Assembly (NCBI RefSeq): GCF_900230285.1
Contig: NZ_OCNK01000002.1
Span: 919,272 to 983,271, forward strand
Reading direction: 5' to 3'
DNA from: Blastococcus haudaquaticus
Lineage (GTDB): Bacteria; Actinomycetota; Actinomycetes; Mycobacteriales; Geodermatophilaceae
DNA: 64,000 nucleotides
This document shows positions 42,692 to 51,386 of this stretch, piece after piece. How positions within the stretch are numbered: the stretch's first letter is position 1; each line of letters opens with the position of its first letter. The notes under the pieces are model-generated. The model was not told the DNA's origin, searched no databases, and saw only the letters and a list, made by a program, of their open reading frames with translations. Both the position numbers and the translations under genes were made by a program.

Positions 42692-44896
42692 TCACGCCCG
42701 GGCGATGCCCACCAGGGTGACGTCGTCGGTGTCCGGCGGGTCGATCGCCGTCAGGACGGCGTCCAGCAGCGCCTGCGGCTCGGCGGGCGCGAGGCGGACG
42801 ACGTCGCGGAGCGCCTCGAGCCCCGCGGCCAGGCCGTCGCGGCCGCGCTCGACGAGCCCGTCGCTGAAGAGCAGCAGGCGGTCCTCGCCGGCCAGCCGCA
42901 CCCGGGTCTCCCGGTATCCGGCGGAGTCCAGCAGCCCGAGCGCCGGGCCGCGGCCGTCGGCCAGCAGGTGCGTGCCGGTGGTCGTCACGTGCAGCACCGG
43001 CAGGTGACCGGCACTGGCCAGGACGACCTCCCCGGTGGAGGGGTCGAGCTCGACGACGACGGCCGTGGCCATCTCGCCCGGCAGCAGGGCGGCGATGACC
43101 TCGTTCAGCCCGTCCAGCGCGACGCCGGGGCCGGACGCGCGCAGCAGGTGGGCCCGCAGCGCGTGCCGCAGCTGGGCGGTGATCGCGGCGGCCGCCAGCC
43201 CGTGGCCGGCGACGTCGCCGAGGACGATCGACACCCGGCCTCCGGGCAGCGGCACCAGGTCGTACCAGTCACCGCCGACGACGTCCTCGGAGCTGGGCAG
43301 GTAGCGGGCGGCCAGGGCGAAGCCGGGGACCTTCGGCAGGTCCTCCAGCAGCAGGGTGCGCTGCAGGGCCGTGCTCAGGCGGTCGTCCTCCGACGCCCGG
43401 CTCAGCGCGGCGGCGGCGAGGTCGGCGGCCAGCGTCCGCGCGGCCACCACCTCGTGCGCCTGCCACGGCACCGAGGTCTCCCGCACGGTCTCGCTCCAGG
43501 CGTCGAAGGACCGGCGGGGACTGAGCCGCGGGCCGTCCTCGGTCTGCGTCGTCTTCGACAGGTGCGGGTTCCCGGCCCAGGCGACCTCGCGGAGGGTCTC
43601 CGGCCGGAACCAGGCGAGGAAGTCGTCACCACCGACCGGGACGACGAGCGCTCCGCTCGCGGTGTCGGCGAGATCGGCCGCTCCGGGGACCGCTCGGCTG
43701 ACCGCGTCGGTGACCGGGGCGCCGGCCGCGAGGAGTGCGCGCACCAGCGGCTCGACCCGCTCGGCCGGCGGCGTCGCACCGAGCAGTCGCAGCTGCCGGT
43801 TGATGCGCACCGCGGCGCCCCCTGCGGGCAGCAGGTCCAGCGCGGTGACCTCGCCCCTGGTCAGCGCGGCGGCGAGCTCCCGCGGGGTGCGGCCGACGAC
43901 CGCGGCGAGCTGGGCCTGCCGCTGCGCCACCTCGACCACGCCGCTGCGCTCTCCGGCGGCCACCGTCGTGTGCAGCAGCAGCGAGGCGGTGCGGCCGAGG
44001 AACTCGGCGGCGGTGCGGTCGGCGTAGGACGGCCGGTGCGCCCCGGCGTAGTGGTGGCAGGCGATGAGGCCCCAGAGCCGGCCGCGGTCGATCAGCGAGA
44101 TCGACATCGAGGCGACGACGCCCATGTTGGCCAGGTACTCCAGGTGCACCGGCGAGACGCTGCGCAGCATCGCCCCGGAGAGGTCGAGGGGGCGGCCGGT
44201 CAACGGGTTGGCGGCCGGCTCGAGCGGGACCCGCTGGTACCCGGCGTCGGGGATCAGCCGCATCCAGTTGGTGGCGTACAGCGCGCGTGCCTGGGCGGGG
44301 ATGTCGCCGGCCGGGTAGCGCAGGCCGAAGAAGGGCTCGAGGTCCTCGCGGCGGTCCTCGGCGATCACCTCGCCGTTCCACTCGGCGTCGAAGCGGTAGA
44401 CCATCACGCGGTCGAAGCCGGTCAGCCCGCGGACGTCGCGGGCCAGCACCTGCGTGAGGTCGTCGAGCGTCGTGGCCGCCGCCAGTCGCTGGAGCACCGT
44501 CGGGAGCCGCCGGTGCCACGCGACGCCGGCCTGCCCGGCACCGCTGACCGGCTCCCACTCGGTGAGCAGCAGCCCGTCGGCGCGGTGCAGGACCACGTCC
44601 ACCTCGGCCCCGCCGACGCGCACCCGGAGCGGGTTCACCTCCGCCAGGTCGCCCGCGAGGCCGTCCCGCAGCCGGTCGAGATCGGCGTCGTCGAGAACCT
44701 CGTCGAGGGCGTCCACCGGGCGGCCGAACATCGTGGTCGCGTTGGCCGAGGCGATGACGACGTCGAGGTCGGGCTCGGTGACGGCGAGCAGCACCCCGTG
44801 CGGCTGGATCGCGCCCGGGACGGCGATCGGCTCGTCCGCGCAGCGCAGCAACGCCTCGTCGACACCGGCAGCGTCGGGAACGGGACGGTCGCTCAC
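42692..44896 (-). CDS. Bacteriophytochrome fused to PP2C (SpoIIE) phosphatase
   Basis: A 734-aa red/far-red photoreceptor with a phosphatase output. PAS: Cys19 in LLRCADEPI, followed by PGAIQPHGVLL, is the biliverdin attachment site of bacterial phytochromes. GAF: YPAGDIP (PASDIP motif), and histidines in VHLEYLANM and IACHHYAG. PHY: tongue motif SPRRSF. About 500-734 is PP2C: VGGDWYDL, VLGDVAGHG, FSDGLVERG and DDVTLVG hold the metal Asps. No histidine kinase is present. Light would therefore set dephosphorylation of the STAS protein encoded next. GTG 44896, 10 bases past the STAS stop, is the only reasonable start. Confidence 0.93.
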   Translation of the reverse strand: MSDRPVPDAAGVDEALLRCADEPIAVPGAIQPHGVLLAVTEPDLDVVIASANATTMFGRPVDALDEVLDDADLDRLRDGLAGDLAEVNPLRVRVGGAEVDVVLHRADGLLLTEWEPVSGAGQAGVAWHRRLPTVLQRLAAATTLDDLTQVLARDVRGLTGFDRVMVYRFDAEWNGEVIAEDRREDLEPFFGLRYPAGDIPAQARALYATNWMRLIPDAGYQRVPLEPAANPLTGRPLDLSGAMLRSVSPVHLEYLANMGVVASMSISLIDRGRLWGLIACHHYAGAHRPSYADRTAAEFLGRTASLLLHTTVAAGERSGVVEVAQRQAQLAAVVGRTPRELAAALTRGEVTALDLLPAGGAAVRINRQLRLLGATPPAERVEPLVRALLAAGAPVTDAVSRAVPGAADLADTASGALVVPVGGDDFLAWFRPETLREVAWAGNPHLSKTTQTEDGPRLSPRRSFDAWSETVRETSVPWQAHEVVAARTLAADLAAAALSRASEDDRLSTALQRTLLLEDLPKVPGFALAARYLPSSEDVVGGDWYDLVPLPGGRVSIVLGDVAGHGLAAAAITAQLRHALRAHLLRASGPGVALDGLNEVIAALLPGEMATAVVVELDPSTGEVVLASAGHLPVLHVTTTGTHLLADGRGPALGLLDSAGYRETRVRLAGEDRLLLFSDGLVERGRDGLAAGLEALRDVVRLAPAEPQALLDAVLTAIDPPDTDDVTLVGIARA

Positions 44897-44906
44897 CGCG
44901 GAGAGG

Positions 44907-45263
44907 TCACGGACGGGCTTCCCGTCCGGCCGGGATCTCTGCGGTCGAGGCCACGATCGGGACCACGGTGCCCAGGTCCAGCAGGTCGATGGTGAGCCGC
45001 ACGGCACCGTTCGTGTGCGGGGCGATCACGTGCAGCTCCACGCCCTCGGCGGCGGCCTTGCGGGCGATGCGCACGAGCTCGCGCGCGCCGGAGGAGTCCA
45101 TGAAGGCCGTGGGCGTGAGGTCGAGCACCAGCGCCGGCGGGGGCGGGGTCAGCTCGCCGTCGACGGCCTTGGCCAGGACCGGTGCCGTCGAGAGGTCGAG
45201 TTCGCCCCGTACGGTGAGAGACGGTCGCCCGGCGACCGTTCCCCGTTCGATGGCGAACAGCAC
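44907..45263 (-). CDS. STAS-domain anti-sigma factor antagonist (RsbV-like)
   Basis: A 118-aa single STAS domain. FAIERGTVAGRPSLTVRGEL is strand-rich as expected, and AFMDSSGARELVRI (about 54-67) holds the phosphorylated Ser57 after Asp56. In partner switching the unphosphorylated form binds the anti-sigma kinase and frees the sigma factor. It sits directly upstream of the phytochrome phosphatase in the same direction, and divergent from an RsbW-like kinase, which gives all three switch parts except the sigma factor. Confidence 0.9.
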   Translation of the reverse strand: MLFAIERGTVAGRPSLTVRGELDLSTAPVLAKAVDGELTPPPPALVLDLTPTAFMDSSGARELVRIARKAAAEGVELHVIAPHTNGAVRLTIDLLDLGTVVPIVASTAEIPAGREARP

Positions 45264-45335
45264 GAATCGGCTCCCTGGCAGCTACGGCAACTCAGCGAAG
45301 CGTAACGGCACCGGTTCCGAGTGGAAGAAGCTGCC

Positions 45336-45764
45336 GTGAACATCGACTTCACCGTCCGGCTGCCGGTCGACGCGGGCAGTCTCCCGCTGGTCCGTGGGCT
45401 GGTGCGGCAGACGCTGCAGCACCTCGGCGTCGGGACCGGCCCGATCGACGAAATCCTGCTGGCGCTGAGCGAGGCGTGCGCGAACGTCGTCCAGCACGCC
45501 GCCGAGCATGAGGAGTACCAGGTCGACGTCTCGATCGACGACCAGGTCTGCCGGATCAGCGTCCTCGACGACGGTCGCGGGTTCGACGTCGGCGCCTCGA
45601 GCGCCGAGGAACCGCGCTCGCCGCTCGACGGCGGCCGGGGCGTGGAGCTCATGCGGGCGCTGGTCGACCGGCTCGCCTTCGTGCGGGACGAGGACGGTCG
45701 GCACCGCGTGTCGCTGGAGAAGCGGCTGGTCACCTCGCCGAAGCTGCGGCTCCTCCCGACCTGA
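45336..45764 (+). CDS. RsbW-like serine kinase/anti-sigma factor (HATPase_c)
   Basis: A 142-aa GHKL ATPase. N-box ALSEACANVVQHA, G1 box LDDGRGFD and G2 box GRGVELMRAL are present, and there is no dimerisation His domain, as in RsbW/SpoIIAB-type kinases. GTG 45336 has GGAAGAAG eight bases upstream; GTG 45321 would add five residues. It would phosphorylate the STAS protein and sequester a sigma factor, which is not encoded in this window. A 72-bp spacer separates it from the STAS gene. Confidence 0.88.
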   Translation: MNIDFTVRLPVDAGSLPLVRGLVRQTLQHLGVGTGPIDEILLALSEACANVVQHAAEHEEYQVDVSIDDQVCRISVLDDGRGFDVGASSAEEPRSPLDGGRGVELMRALVDRLAFVRDEDGRHRVSLEKRLVTSPKLRLLPT

Positions 45765-45832
45765 GGACGACGAGGCCGCCGGACCCGGAGGCCTCGCGCG
45801 GGGCGGTCAGGCCCGTCGAGAAGGATGTCGGC

Positions 45833-47092
45833 GTGACGACCGACCCCGCCGCCTTCCCCGCCGAGGTCCGCGAGGCCGGTCGCCGGCTCGCCGGGATCGC
45901 CGAGCGGACGCCGCTGCAGCGCAACGCCCGGCTCTCTGCGCTCACCGGAGCCGACGTGTGGCTCAAGCGCGAGGACCTCCAGGTCGGCCGCTCGTACAAG
46001 ATCCGCGGCGCCTACAACACGATCAGCCGGCTCTCCCCGGAGGCCCGCGCCGCGGGCGTCGTGTGCGCCAGCGCCGGCAACCACGGTCAGGGCGTGGCCT
46101 ACGCCTGCCGGGCGCTGCAGGTGCGCGGGCGCGTGTTCGTCCCGGGGACGACGCCGCGGCAGAAGCGCGAGCGGATCGCCTCGCTCGGCGGCGACATGGT
46201 GGAGCTGGTGGTGGTCGGCGACTCCTACGACGAGGCGGCCGCCGCCGCTTCCGCCTCCGCGGCGACGACCGGCGCGACGCTGGTGCCGGCGTTCGACGCG
46301 CTCTCCACGGTCACGGGCCAGGCGACGGTGGCGGTCGAGATCCTCGAGCAGCTCGGCGCCGCGCCGGACGTCGTCGTGCTGCCGGTCGGCGGGGGCGGAC
46401 TGCTCGCCGGCTGCGGGACCTGGCTGCGCACGGCCTCGCCCCGCACCCGGCTGGTCGGCGTCGAGCCGGCGGGGGCGGCGAACATGGCCGCGGCCCTGGC
46501 TGCCGGCGAGCCGGTCGAGCTGCCCGAGATCGACACCTTCGTCGACGGCGCCGCCGTCCGCCGGGCCGGAGCCGTCACCTTTCCGCTGGTCCGCGACTCA
46601 GGGGCCGAGCTGCTCGCCGTCCCCGAGGGCCAGATCTGCACCGAGATGCTCGAGCTGTACCAGACCGACGGCATCATCGCCGAGCCCGCGGGGGCGCTGT
46701 CACCGGCGGCGCTGAGCGGCGGGATCGTGACCGTCGAGCCCGGCCAGACGGTCGTCTGCCTGCTCTCCGGTGGCAACAACGACGTCAGCCGGTACGCCGA
46801 GGTGGTCGAGCGGTCGCTGGTGCACCGCGGGCTGAAGCACTACTTCCTGGTGGAGTTCCCGCAGGAGCCCGGGGCGCTGCGCCGGTTCCTCGACGAGGTG
46901 CTCGGTCCGGACGACGACATCGTGCTGTTCGAGTACATGAAGCGGGACAACCGCGAGACCGGTGCCGCGCTCACCGGCATCGAGCTCGGCTCGGCCGACG
47001 GCCTCCCTGGTCTGCTGGAGCGCATCGAGGCGAGCCCGCTGCGCATCCAGCACGTCGCGCCGGGGACGACGGCCTACCGGTTCCTGGTGTAG
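45833..47092 (+). CDS. ilvA: Threonine ammonia-lyase (threonine dehydratase)
   Basis: A 419-aa PLP enzyme converting threonine to 2-oxobutyrate and ammonia, first step to isoleucine. The Schiff-base residue is Lys56 in SYKIRGAYN; the phosphate loop is VGGGGLLAG. From about residue 330 an ACT-like regulatory domain (HYFLVEFPQEPGALRRFLDE) is present once, as in the short biosynthetic form of actinobacteria, with feedback control by isoleucine expected. Start GTG 45833. It stops 11 bases before an opposing gene. Confidence 0.94.
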   Translation: MTTDPAAFPAEVREAGRRLAGIAERTPLQRNARLSALTGADVWLKREDLQVGRSYKIRGAYNTISRLSPEARAAGVVCASAGNHGQGVAYACRALQVRGRVFVPGTTPRQKRERIASLGGDMVELVVVGDSYDEAAAAASASAATTGATLVPAFDALSTVTGQATVAVEILEQLGAAPDVVVLPVGGGGLLAGCGTWLRTASPRTRLVGVEPAGAANMAAALAAGEPVELPEIDTFVDGAAVRRAGAVTFPLVRDSGAELLAVPEGQICTEMLELYQTDGIIAEPAGALSPAALSGGIVTVEPGQTVVCLLSGGNNDVSRYAEVVERSLVHRGLKHYFLVEFPQEPGALRRFLDEVLGPDDDIVLFEYMKRDNRETGAALTGIELGSADGLPGLLERIEASPLRIQHVAPGTTAYRFLV

Positions 47093-47103
47093 CAGGGCCT
47101 CGG

Positions 47104-47787
47104 CTAGAGCCAGGCCGGCGGCGGAGGGACGTCGCCGTGGAGCCCCGATGCGTCCGAGCGGGTGAGCCAGGCCGCGACCGCGCTGACCGGGCCCTCCACC
47201 CGGATGCCGCCGTCGCCCCAGGTCCGGTACACGCCCGTGGCGACGACGGTGACGTCGAGCGCCTGCTCGCGGCGGGCGAACAGGCCGAGGACGTCGTCGA
47301 CCAGGGCGGTGCAGAAGTCCTCCGGCAGGTCGGCGAAGGAGAGCCCGGCCCGCAGGTCGACGCCGTGCACCCACACCTCCTTGGCGCGCATGAACGGCAC
47401 CAGCGACGTCTGGACCGGGACTCCCTGGCCGTTGCGGACCTCCGCCGACCACGCCTCGTCGGGCAGCTCGTCGACCGCCCGGGCCAGCCGCTCGCGGGCT
47501 GCGGCGTTGTCGGCGCGGACCTCGGCCGGCGGCCGCGCGGCGGTGGCGTCGATGTCGGCGTCCCGGACCGCGCGCGAGGGGTACATTGGCGTCTCGACGC
47601 CGGTGCGCGCCCAGGTGAGCAGGTTGACCAGTGCGTCGGCGTTGCGGGACAGGTGCGCGACGACGTGCGCCCGCGACCAGCCCGGCAGGCCGGAGTCGGC
47701 GGCCAGCTCCTCGTCGGTCAGCCCCTGCACGACGCGGCCGACCACCTGCTCCGCGTCCATCCACCACTGCCGCTGCTGGTCCGTCAT
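47104..47787 (-). CDS. Maleylpyruvate isomerase-family (DinB-like) protein
   Basis: A 227-aa DinB-fold protein of the mycothiol-dependent maleylpyruvate isomerase family. The N-terminal WSRAHVVAHLSRNADALV supplies the first metal His; MRAKEVWVHGVDLRAG holds the Glu and His that complete the zinc site. A C-terminal SCP2-like region follows. The true enzyme works on gentisate-derived maleylpyruvate, but no gentisate dioxygenase is near, so this may be another mycothiol-dependent enzyme of the family. It converges with ilvA. Confidence 0.82.
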   Translation of the reverse strand: MTDQQRQWWMDAEQVVGRVVQGLTDEELAADSGLPGWSRAHVVAHLSRNADALVNLLTWARTGVETPMYPSRAVRDADIDATAARPPAEVRADNAAARERLARAVDELPDEAWSAEVRNGQGVPVQTSLVPFMRAKEVWVHGVDLRAGLSFADLPEDFCTALVDDVLGLFARREQALDVTVVATGVYRTWGDGGIRVEGPVSAVAAWLTRSDASGLHGDVPPPPAWL

Positions 47788-47797
47788 GCCCGCGAAC

Positions 47798-48550
47798 CTA
47801 GGCGGTCCGGCCGCTCAGCATCGTGAGCACGTCGTCGTAGCGGCCCTCGACCTCGGCGAACCGCAGGAACCGCACCCGGTCGACGAGGACCTCCCTGACG
47901 TCGGGCTGCGTGCGCAGGATGTCGAACGCCTCGGCCAGGTAGTCCTCCAGCGGCATGGCGTTCTCGTCGACCCGATGGCCGGGCATGAGGTCGGTCTGCA
48001 CGGACGGCGGCACGAGCTCGACCACCTGCACCGGTGTGCCGGCCAGCTGCACCCGCAGGCTCTCGGTCCACGAGTGGATGGCGGCCTTCGTCGCGTTGTA
48101 GGTCGGCGTGGCCGGCAGCGGCACGAACGCCAGCCCGGACGACACGTTCACGACCGTGGCGTCGTCCTGGCGCAGGAGCAGGGGCAGGAACGCGTTGAGC
48201 ACCCGGATCGGGCCGAGCAGGTTGGTGGTCACCGTCGCCTCGGCGACCGCGAGGTGGTCGGGGTCGCGCAGGTCCTCCGGGATCATGATCCCGGCCATGT
48301 TGACCAGCACGTCGAGCTCGGGGTGGTTGCGGCTGACCGTCTCGTAGGCGGCGGCGATCGACGCCGGATCGGCGACGTCGAGCCCGACCGCCTCGATGCC
48401 CGGGTGCTCCGCGACGATCCGGTCGAGCAGGTCCTTCCGCCGGCCCGCGACCAGGACCGTGTTGCCGACCGCGGCGAACCGGAGCGCCAGGCCCAGGCCG
48501 ATGCCCGAGGTGCCGCCGGTGAACAGCATCGTGTTTCCCGTCGTCTTCAT
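47798..48550 (-). CDS. Short-chain dehydrogenase/reductase
   Basis: A 250-aa SDR of the DltE-like group. Cofactor motif TGGTSGIGLG (11-20), structural NMAG (about 84-87), catalytic Ser in VNVSSGLAF and YNATK. Arg residues after the second strand (VAGRRKDLL) favour NADPH. The stop is 10 bases from the start of the next minus-strand gene. Substrate unknown. It is divergent from an MmyB-type regulator, a frequent arrangement in which the regulator controls the SDR. Confidence 0.88.
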   Translation of the reverse strand: MKTTGNTMLFTGGTSGIGLGLALRFAAVGNTVLVAGRRKDLLDRIVAEHPGIEAVGLDVADPASIAAAYETVSRNHPELDVLVNMAGIMIPEDLRDPDHLAVAEATVTTNLLGPIRVLNAFLPLLLRQDDATVVNVSSGLAFVPLPATPTYNATKAAIHSWTESLRVQLAGTPVQVVELVPPSVQTDLMPGHRVDENAMPLEDYLAEAFDILRTQPDVREVLVDRVRFLRFAEVEGRYDDVLTMLSGRTA

Positions 48551-48597
48551 GGCTCCACCGTGCGGCCGTGCGCGGCCGGGCGGGAGAGGAGCGGTTG

Positions 48598-48620
48598 TCC
48601 AGGGATCGGCGGTCCCTGGA
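48598..48620. promoter_or_regulatory. Palindrome in SDR/regulator divergent promoter
   Basis: TCCAGGGA-N7-TCCCTGGA is a perfect 8-bp inverted repeat, 32 bases before the GTG start of the MmyB-type regulator and 48 from the SDR start. It is a good candidate operator for that regulator. Confidence 0.65.
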
Positions 48621-48651
48621 TCCCCGCCGCGACGGCGCGCAGGATGATCAC

Positions 48652-49497
48652 GTGGACCGCGCCCAGCTCGCCGACTTCCTCCGCCGTCGTCGCGAGACCC
48701 TGCAGCCGGGCGACGTCGGCCTCCCCGCCGGACCGCGGCGGCGCGCGCCCGGGCTGCGCCGCGAGGAGGTGGCCGCTTTGACCGGCATGTCGACGGACTA
48801 CTACGCCCGGCTCGAGCAGCAGCGCGGGCCGCAGCCGTCGGAGCAGATGGTGGCGGCGCTGGCCCGCGGACTGCGGCTCACGCTCGACGAGCGCGACCAC
48901 CTGTTCCGGCTGACCGGGCACCACGCGCCGGTCCGGGTGCGCCGCTCCGAGCACGTCAGCCCGGCGCTGCTGCGGGTTTTCGACCGGCTGCAGGACACTC
49001 CCGCGCTGATCCTGTCCGACCTCGCCGACACCCTCGTGCAGAACCGGCTGGCGCGGGCGCTGCTGGGCGACGAGACCGCCCACACGGGGCTGGCGCGCAG
49101 CGCGATCTTCCGCTGGTTCACCGATCCGGAGGCCCGCCGTCACTACCCGGAGCGGGACCACGCCCATCAGAGCCGGCTGCAGGTGGCGGGCCTCCGCGCG
49201 GCGGTGACGGCGGGCGGGCCGGACCCGCGGGCGCAGGAGATAGTGCGCCGGCTGCAGGCCGAGAGCGCGGAGTTCCGCGAGGTGTGGGCCCAGCACGAGG
49301 TCGGGAAGCGGTTCGACGACTCCAAGACGCTGGTGCACCCCGAGCTCGGTGAGATCGCGGTCGACTGCCAGGCGCTGTTCACCGAGAACCAGGCGCAGGT
49401 GCTGCTCGTGCTCACCGCCGTCCCGGGCAGCGAGGACGCCCAGAAGCTGCAGTTGCTCTCGGTGATCGGCGAGCAGGAGTTCAGCTCGGCGCGATGA
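48652..49497 (+). CDS. XRE-type regulator with MmyB-like ligand-binding domain
   Basis: A 281-aa regulator. The N-terminal helix-turn-helix (LRREEVAALTGMSTDYYARL) with QQRGPQPSEQMVAALARGL is typical of the MmyB class, followed by a PAS-like ligand domain (ALILSDLADTLVQNRLARAL, then FRWFTDPEARRHYPE) thought to bind fatty acids. GTG 48652 is chosen by homology. The divergent SDR gene and the palindrome between them suggest control of that gene. It is the last typical high-GC gene before the 49.5-52.2 kb insert. Confidence 0.9.
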   Translation: MDRAQLADFLRRRRETLQPGDVGLPAGPRRRAPGLRREEVAALTGMSTDYYARLEQQRGPQPSEQMVAALARGLRLTLDERDHLFRLTGHHAPVRVRRSEHVSPALLRVFDRLQDTPALILSDLADTLVQNRLARALLGDETAHTGLARSAIFRWFTDPEARRHYPERDHAHQSRLQVAGLRAAVTAGGPDPRAQEIVRRLQAESAEFREVWAQHEVGKRFDDSKTLVHPELGEIAVDCQALFTENQAQVLLVLTAVPGSEDAQKLQLLSVIGEQEFSSAR

Positions 49498-49619
49498 TTA
49501 TCAGCGAAGGCCACATCTCCCTCGGGACTATTGGTGCGAGGAAGCGGCTGATTCGCATTGCCTTGGAGCGGAGTCCGGGCGGTCACGGTCTCTCTGAGCA
49601 CCGTGCCGTCTCGACTTCC

Positions 49620-51374
49620 TCACCGCTTGTAGCGATCGAGGAAACCTTGCTGAGCTTGGTGCAGGGAGCGCTCCCAAGCCGAGCCTTCGGTGGCTAAGGC
49701 CTCCTCCACCTCCGCGACGTAATTTGCGAGCTGGGCTGTCGCACTTCTTGCCTCGGACGGAAGAGCCAGCCATCGGGCCCGAGCAGAGCGAACCGCCACG
49801 CAGGTCATTCGCATCGCCTCCGCTCTCGCCTCGCGCTGTGAATACTCGCGCCACGACAGCAGCGCCGCCGCGACACCGGTCAAAGCCGCTGCCCCGGCCG
49901 TCACGTCTTCCCATCGCCAGGAGATCGCTAGCAGAAATGCCGCACCTCCTCCCACTGTGAAGAGCGCCAGCGCTAGCCGGGTGGCTTCGCGCTCCGTTTG
50001 TCGCACGGCATGTTCCAGGAACGACAGTTGGTCCACGACCCGAGCCTCGTCGTAGCTGGGCGGACTCAGTGGCCCCAGTAAGGAGTCCGCCGGCGGTATG
50101 CGTGCGCACAAGGAGCGCGGGGGCCAGACCACAGACGGCGGACCGCCCCCGCTCGACGTCGTGGACCGGCCTCCGGTCTTCAAGTCGACAGCGGACAGCG
50201 CCTCCCCTAGCAGCGCGGGGGTCGCCTCGGACCCCTGGTATCCACCGACGCCGCACCTGAACCGATAGATCTCGCGGAGAATTGACTCGCCGGCTGCCCG
50301 AAGTTCTACCCATGTACCGCTCCGAGCGCGCCTTTCGATCAGACCCAAGAGCACAGCGGCGATCAGCGGCAACGCCGTAACGACGCCCTTAAGCACGTCG
50401 CCCGCCAAAGGACTGATGAACGGAAGCCCGCCGCCGGGAGACGGCTTAGACAATCCGACTAGCAAAGCGCAGATGAGAGTGATGCTGGCTAGAACCAGTA
50501 CCGACGCTGCAAGTCGGGTTGTGGGTGGCTTTCGCGCCGTCGCTGCAGCATCCAGCGCAGCGAATCGAGCCCATGCTTCGCGGAGGAGCGCGTTGTCGCT
50601 GAGACGCCAGCGAAGCGCCCGCTCGACCTGCGCACGTTCTCGCAAGTCGTTGGCGGCGAAGCCCCCGTCCACAGCTGCGGCCTGGACATCGTCGTCATCC
50701 GCAAGAGATTTCCGACCGGGCTCTGGCGGCGGCATCGGCGTCGCGAGAAGCTGCAGAGCCACCGCCAGCCGCTCCGACTCACCGCCGCTGCCTGTCATGA
50801 GGACCACCGGCCACCGTCGGCGGGCCGCCAGCTTGATCTCCCGATGCGTGCCACAGCCGCCGCCCACGGCCAGCATTACCACCCCTGAGCGGCCGGCGAT
50901 CCGCTCAGCGACCCGTACCAACGTCGGGCCCTCGGAGCCCCACGCGTCACCGGTCGTGCGCAGCAATTTGTGGTGGCGCTCGGGAAGGGTGGAGTCGAGA
51001 TCGCCCGGGGCTGCGCCGTACCCGATCAGTTTTCCGTGGGGCGCCACACCCACGAGCTCCGCGCCCGGTGCGTGCTCGGCCATCGCTTCACCGAGGGCCG
51101 CCATGACACCGGAGTCGGTCCCACCCGATACGACCACGACGCCTTCATCGCGGCACACCGGTGCGACGACGGTCTCCAAGAGGAGCTTCAGTGCGTCCTG
51201 GACCTCCTCTGAGAGGGGCGCCCCCGCCCAGCCCACCACGACAAGCACGGGTCGGCCGACCGGAATAGCGAGTTCTTCAAGAACCGACGTCAAGGATCGA
51301 CTGCCGTCGTGGTAGGCGGAAATCATTGCTGCTGCGAAAGCCGCCGATGGGTCGGGCCGGGGTGCCTCTGTCAC
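49620..51374 (-). CDS. SLOG(LSDAT)-SLATT membrane protein, putative conflict-system effector
   Basis: A 584-aa protein. Residues about 40-200 are a SLOG domain of the LSDAT type: VVSGGTDSGVM (81-91) and GGGCGTHREI (171-180) form the nucleotide-ligand loops. Then come two membrane helices (about 287-307 and 326-346), a soluble helical part, and two more (about 466-505) in a SLATT/DUF4231-like region ending LSWREYSQREARAE. SLOG domains sense or process nucleotide-derived ligands, and SLATT domains are predicted pore-forming effectors in defence and suicide systems. The GTG start lies 12 bases after the stop of the TIR/NDT-like gene, so they form an operon. Domain calls are by motif only. Confidence 0.78.
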   Translation of the reverse strand: MTEAPRPDPSAAFAAAMISAYHDGSRSLTSVLEELAIPVGRPVLVVVGWAGAPLSEEVQDALKLLLETVVAPVCRDEGVVVVSGGTDSGVMAALGEAMAEHAPGAELVGVAPHGKLIGYGAAPGDLDSTLPERHHKLLRTTGDAWGSEGPTLVRVAERIAGRSGVVMLAVGGGCGTHREIKLAARRRWPVVLMTGSGGESERLAVALQLLATPMPPPEPGRKSLADDDDVQAAAVDGGFAANDLRERAQVERALRWRLSDNALLREAWARFAALDAAATARKPPTTRLAASVLVLASITLICALLVGLSKPSPGGGLPFISPLAGDVLKGVVTALPLIAAVLLGLIERRARSGTWVELRAAGESILREIYRFRCGVGGYQGSEATPALLGEALSAVDLKTGGRSTTSSGGGPPSVVWPPRSLCARIPPADSLLGPLSPPSYDEARVVDQLSFLEHAVRQTEREATRLALALFTVGGGAAFLLAISWRWEDVTAGAAALTGVAAALLSWREYSQREARAEAMRMTCVAVRSARARWLALPSEARSATAQLANYVAEVEEALATEGSAWERSLHQAQQGFLDRYKR

Positions 51375-51386
51375 GAGATCAGCTCG

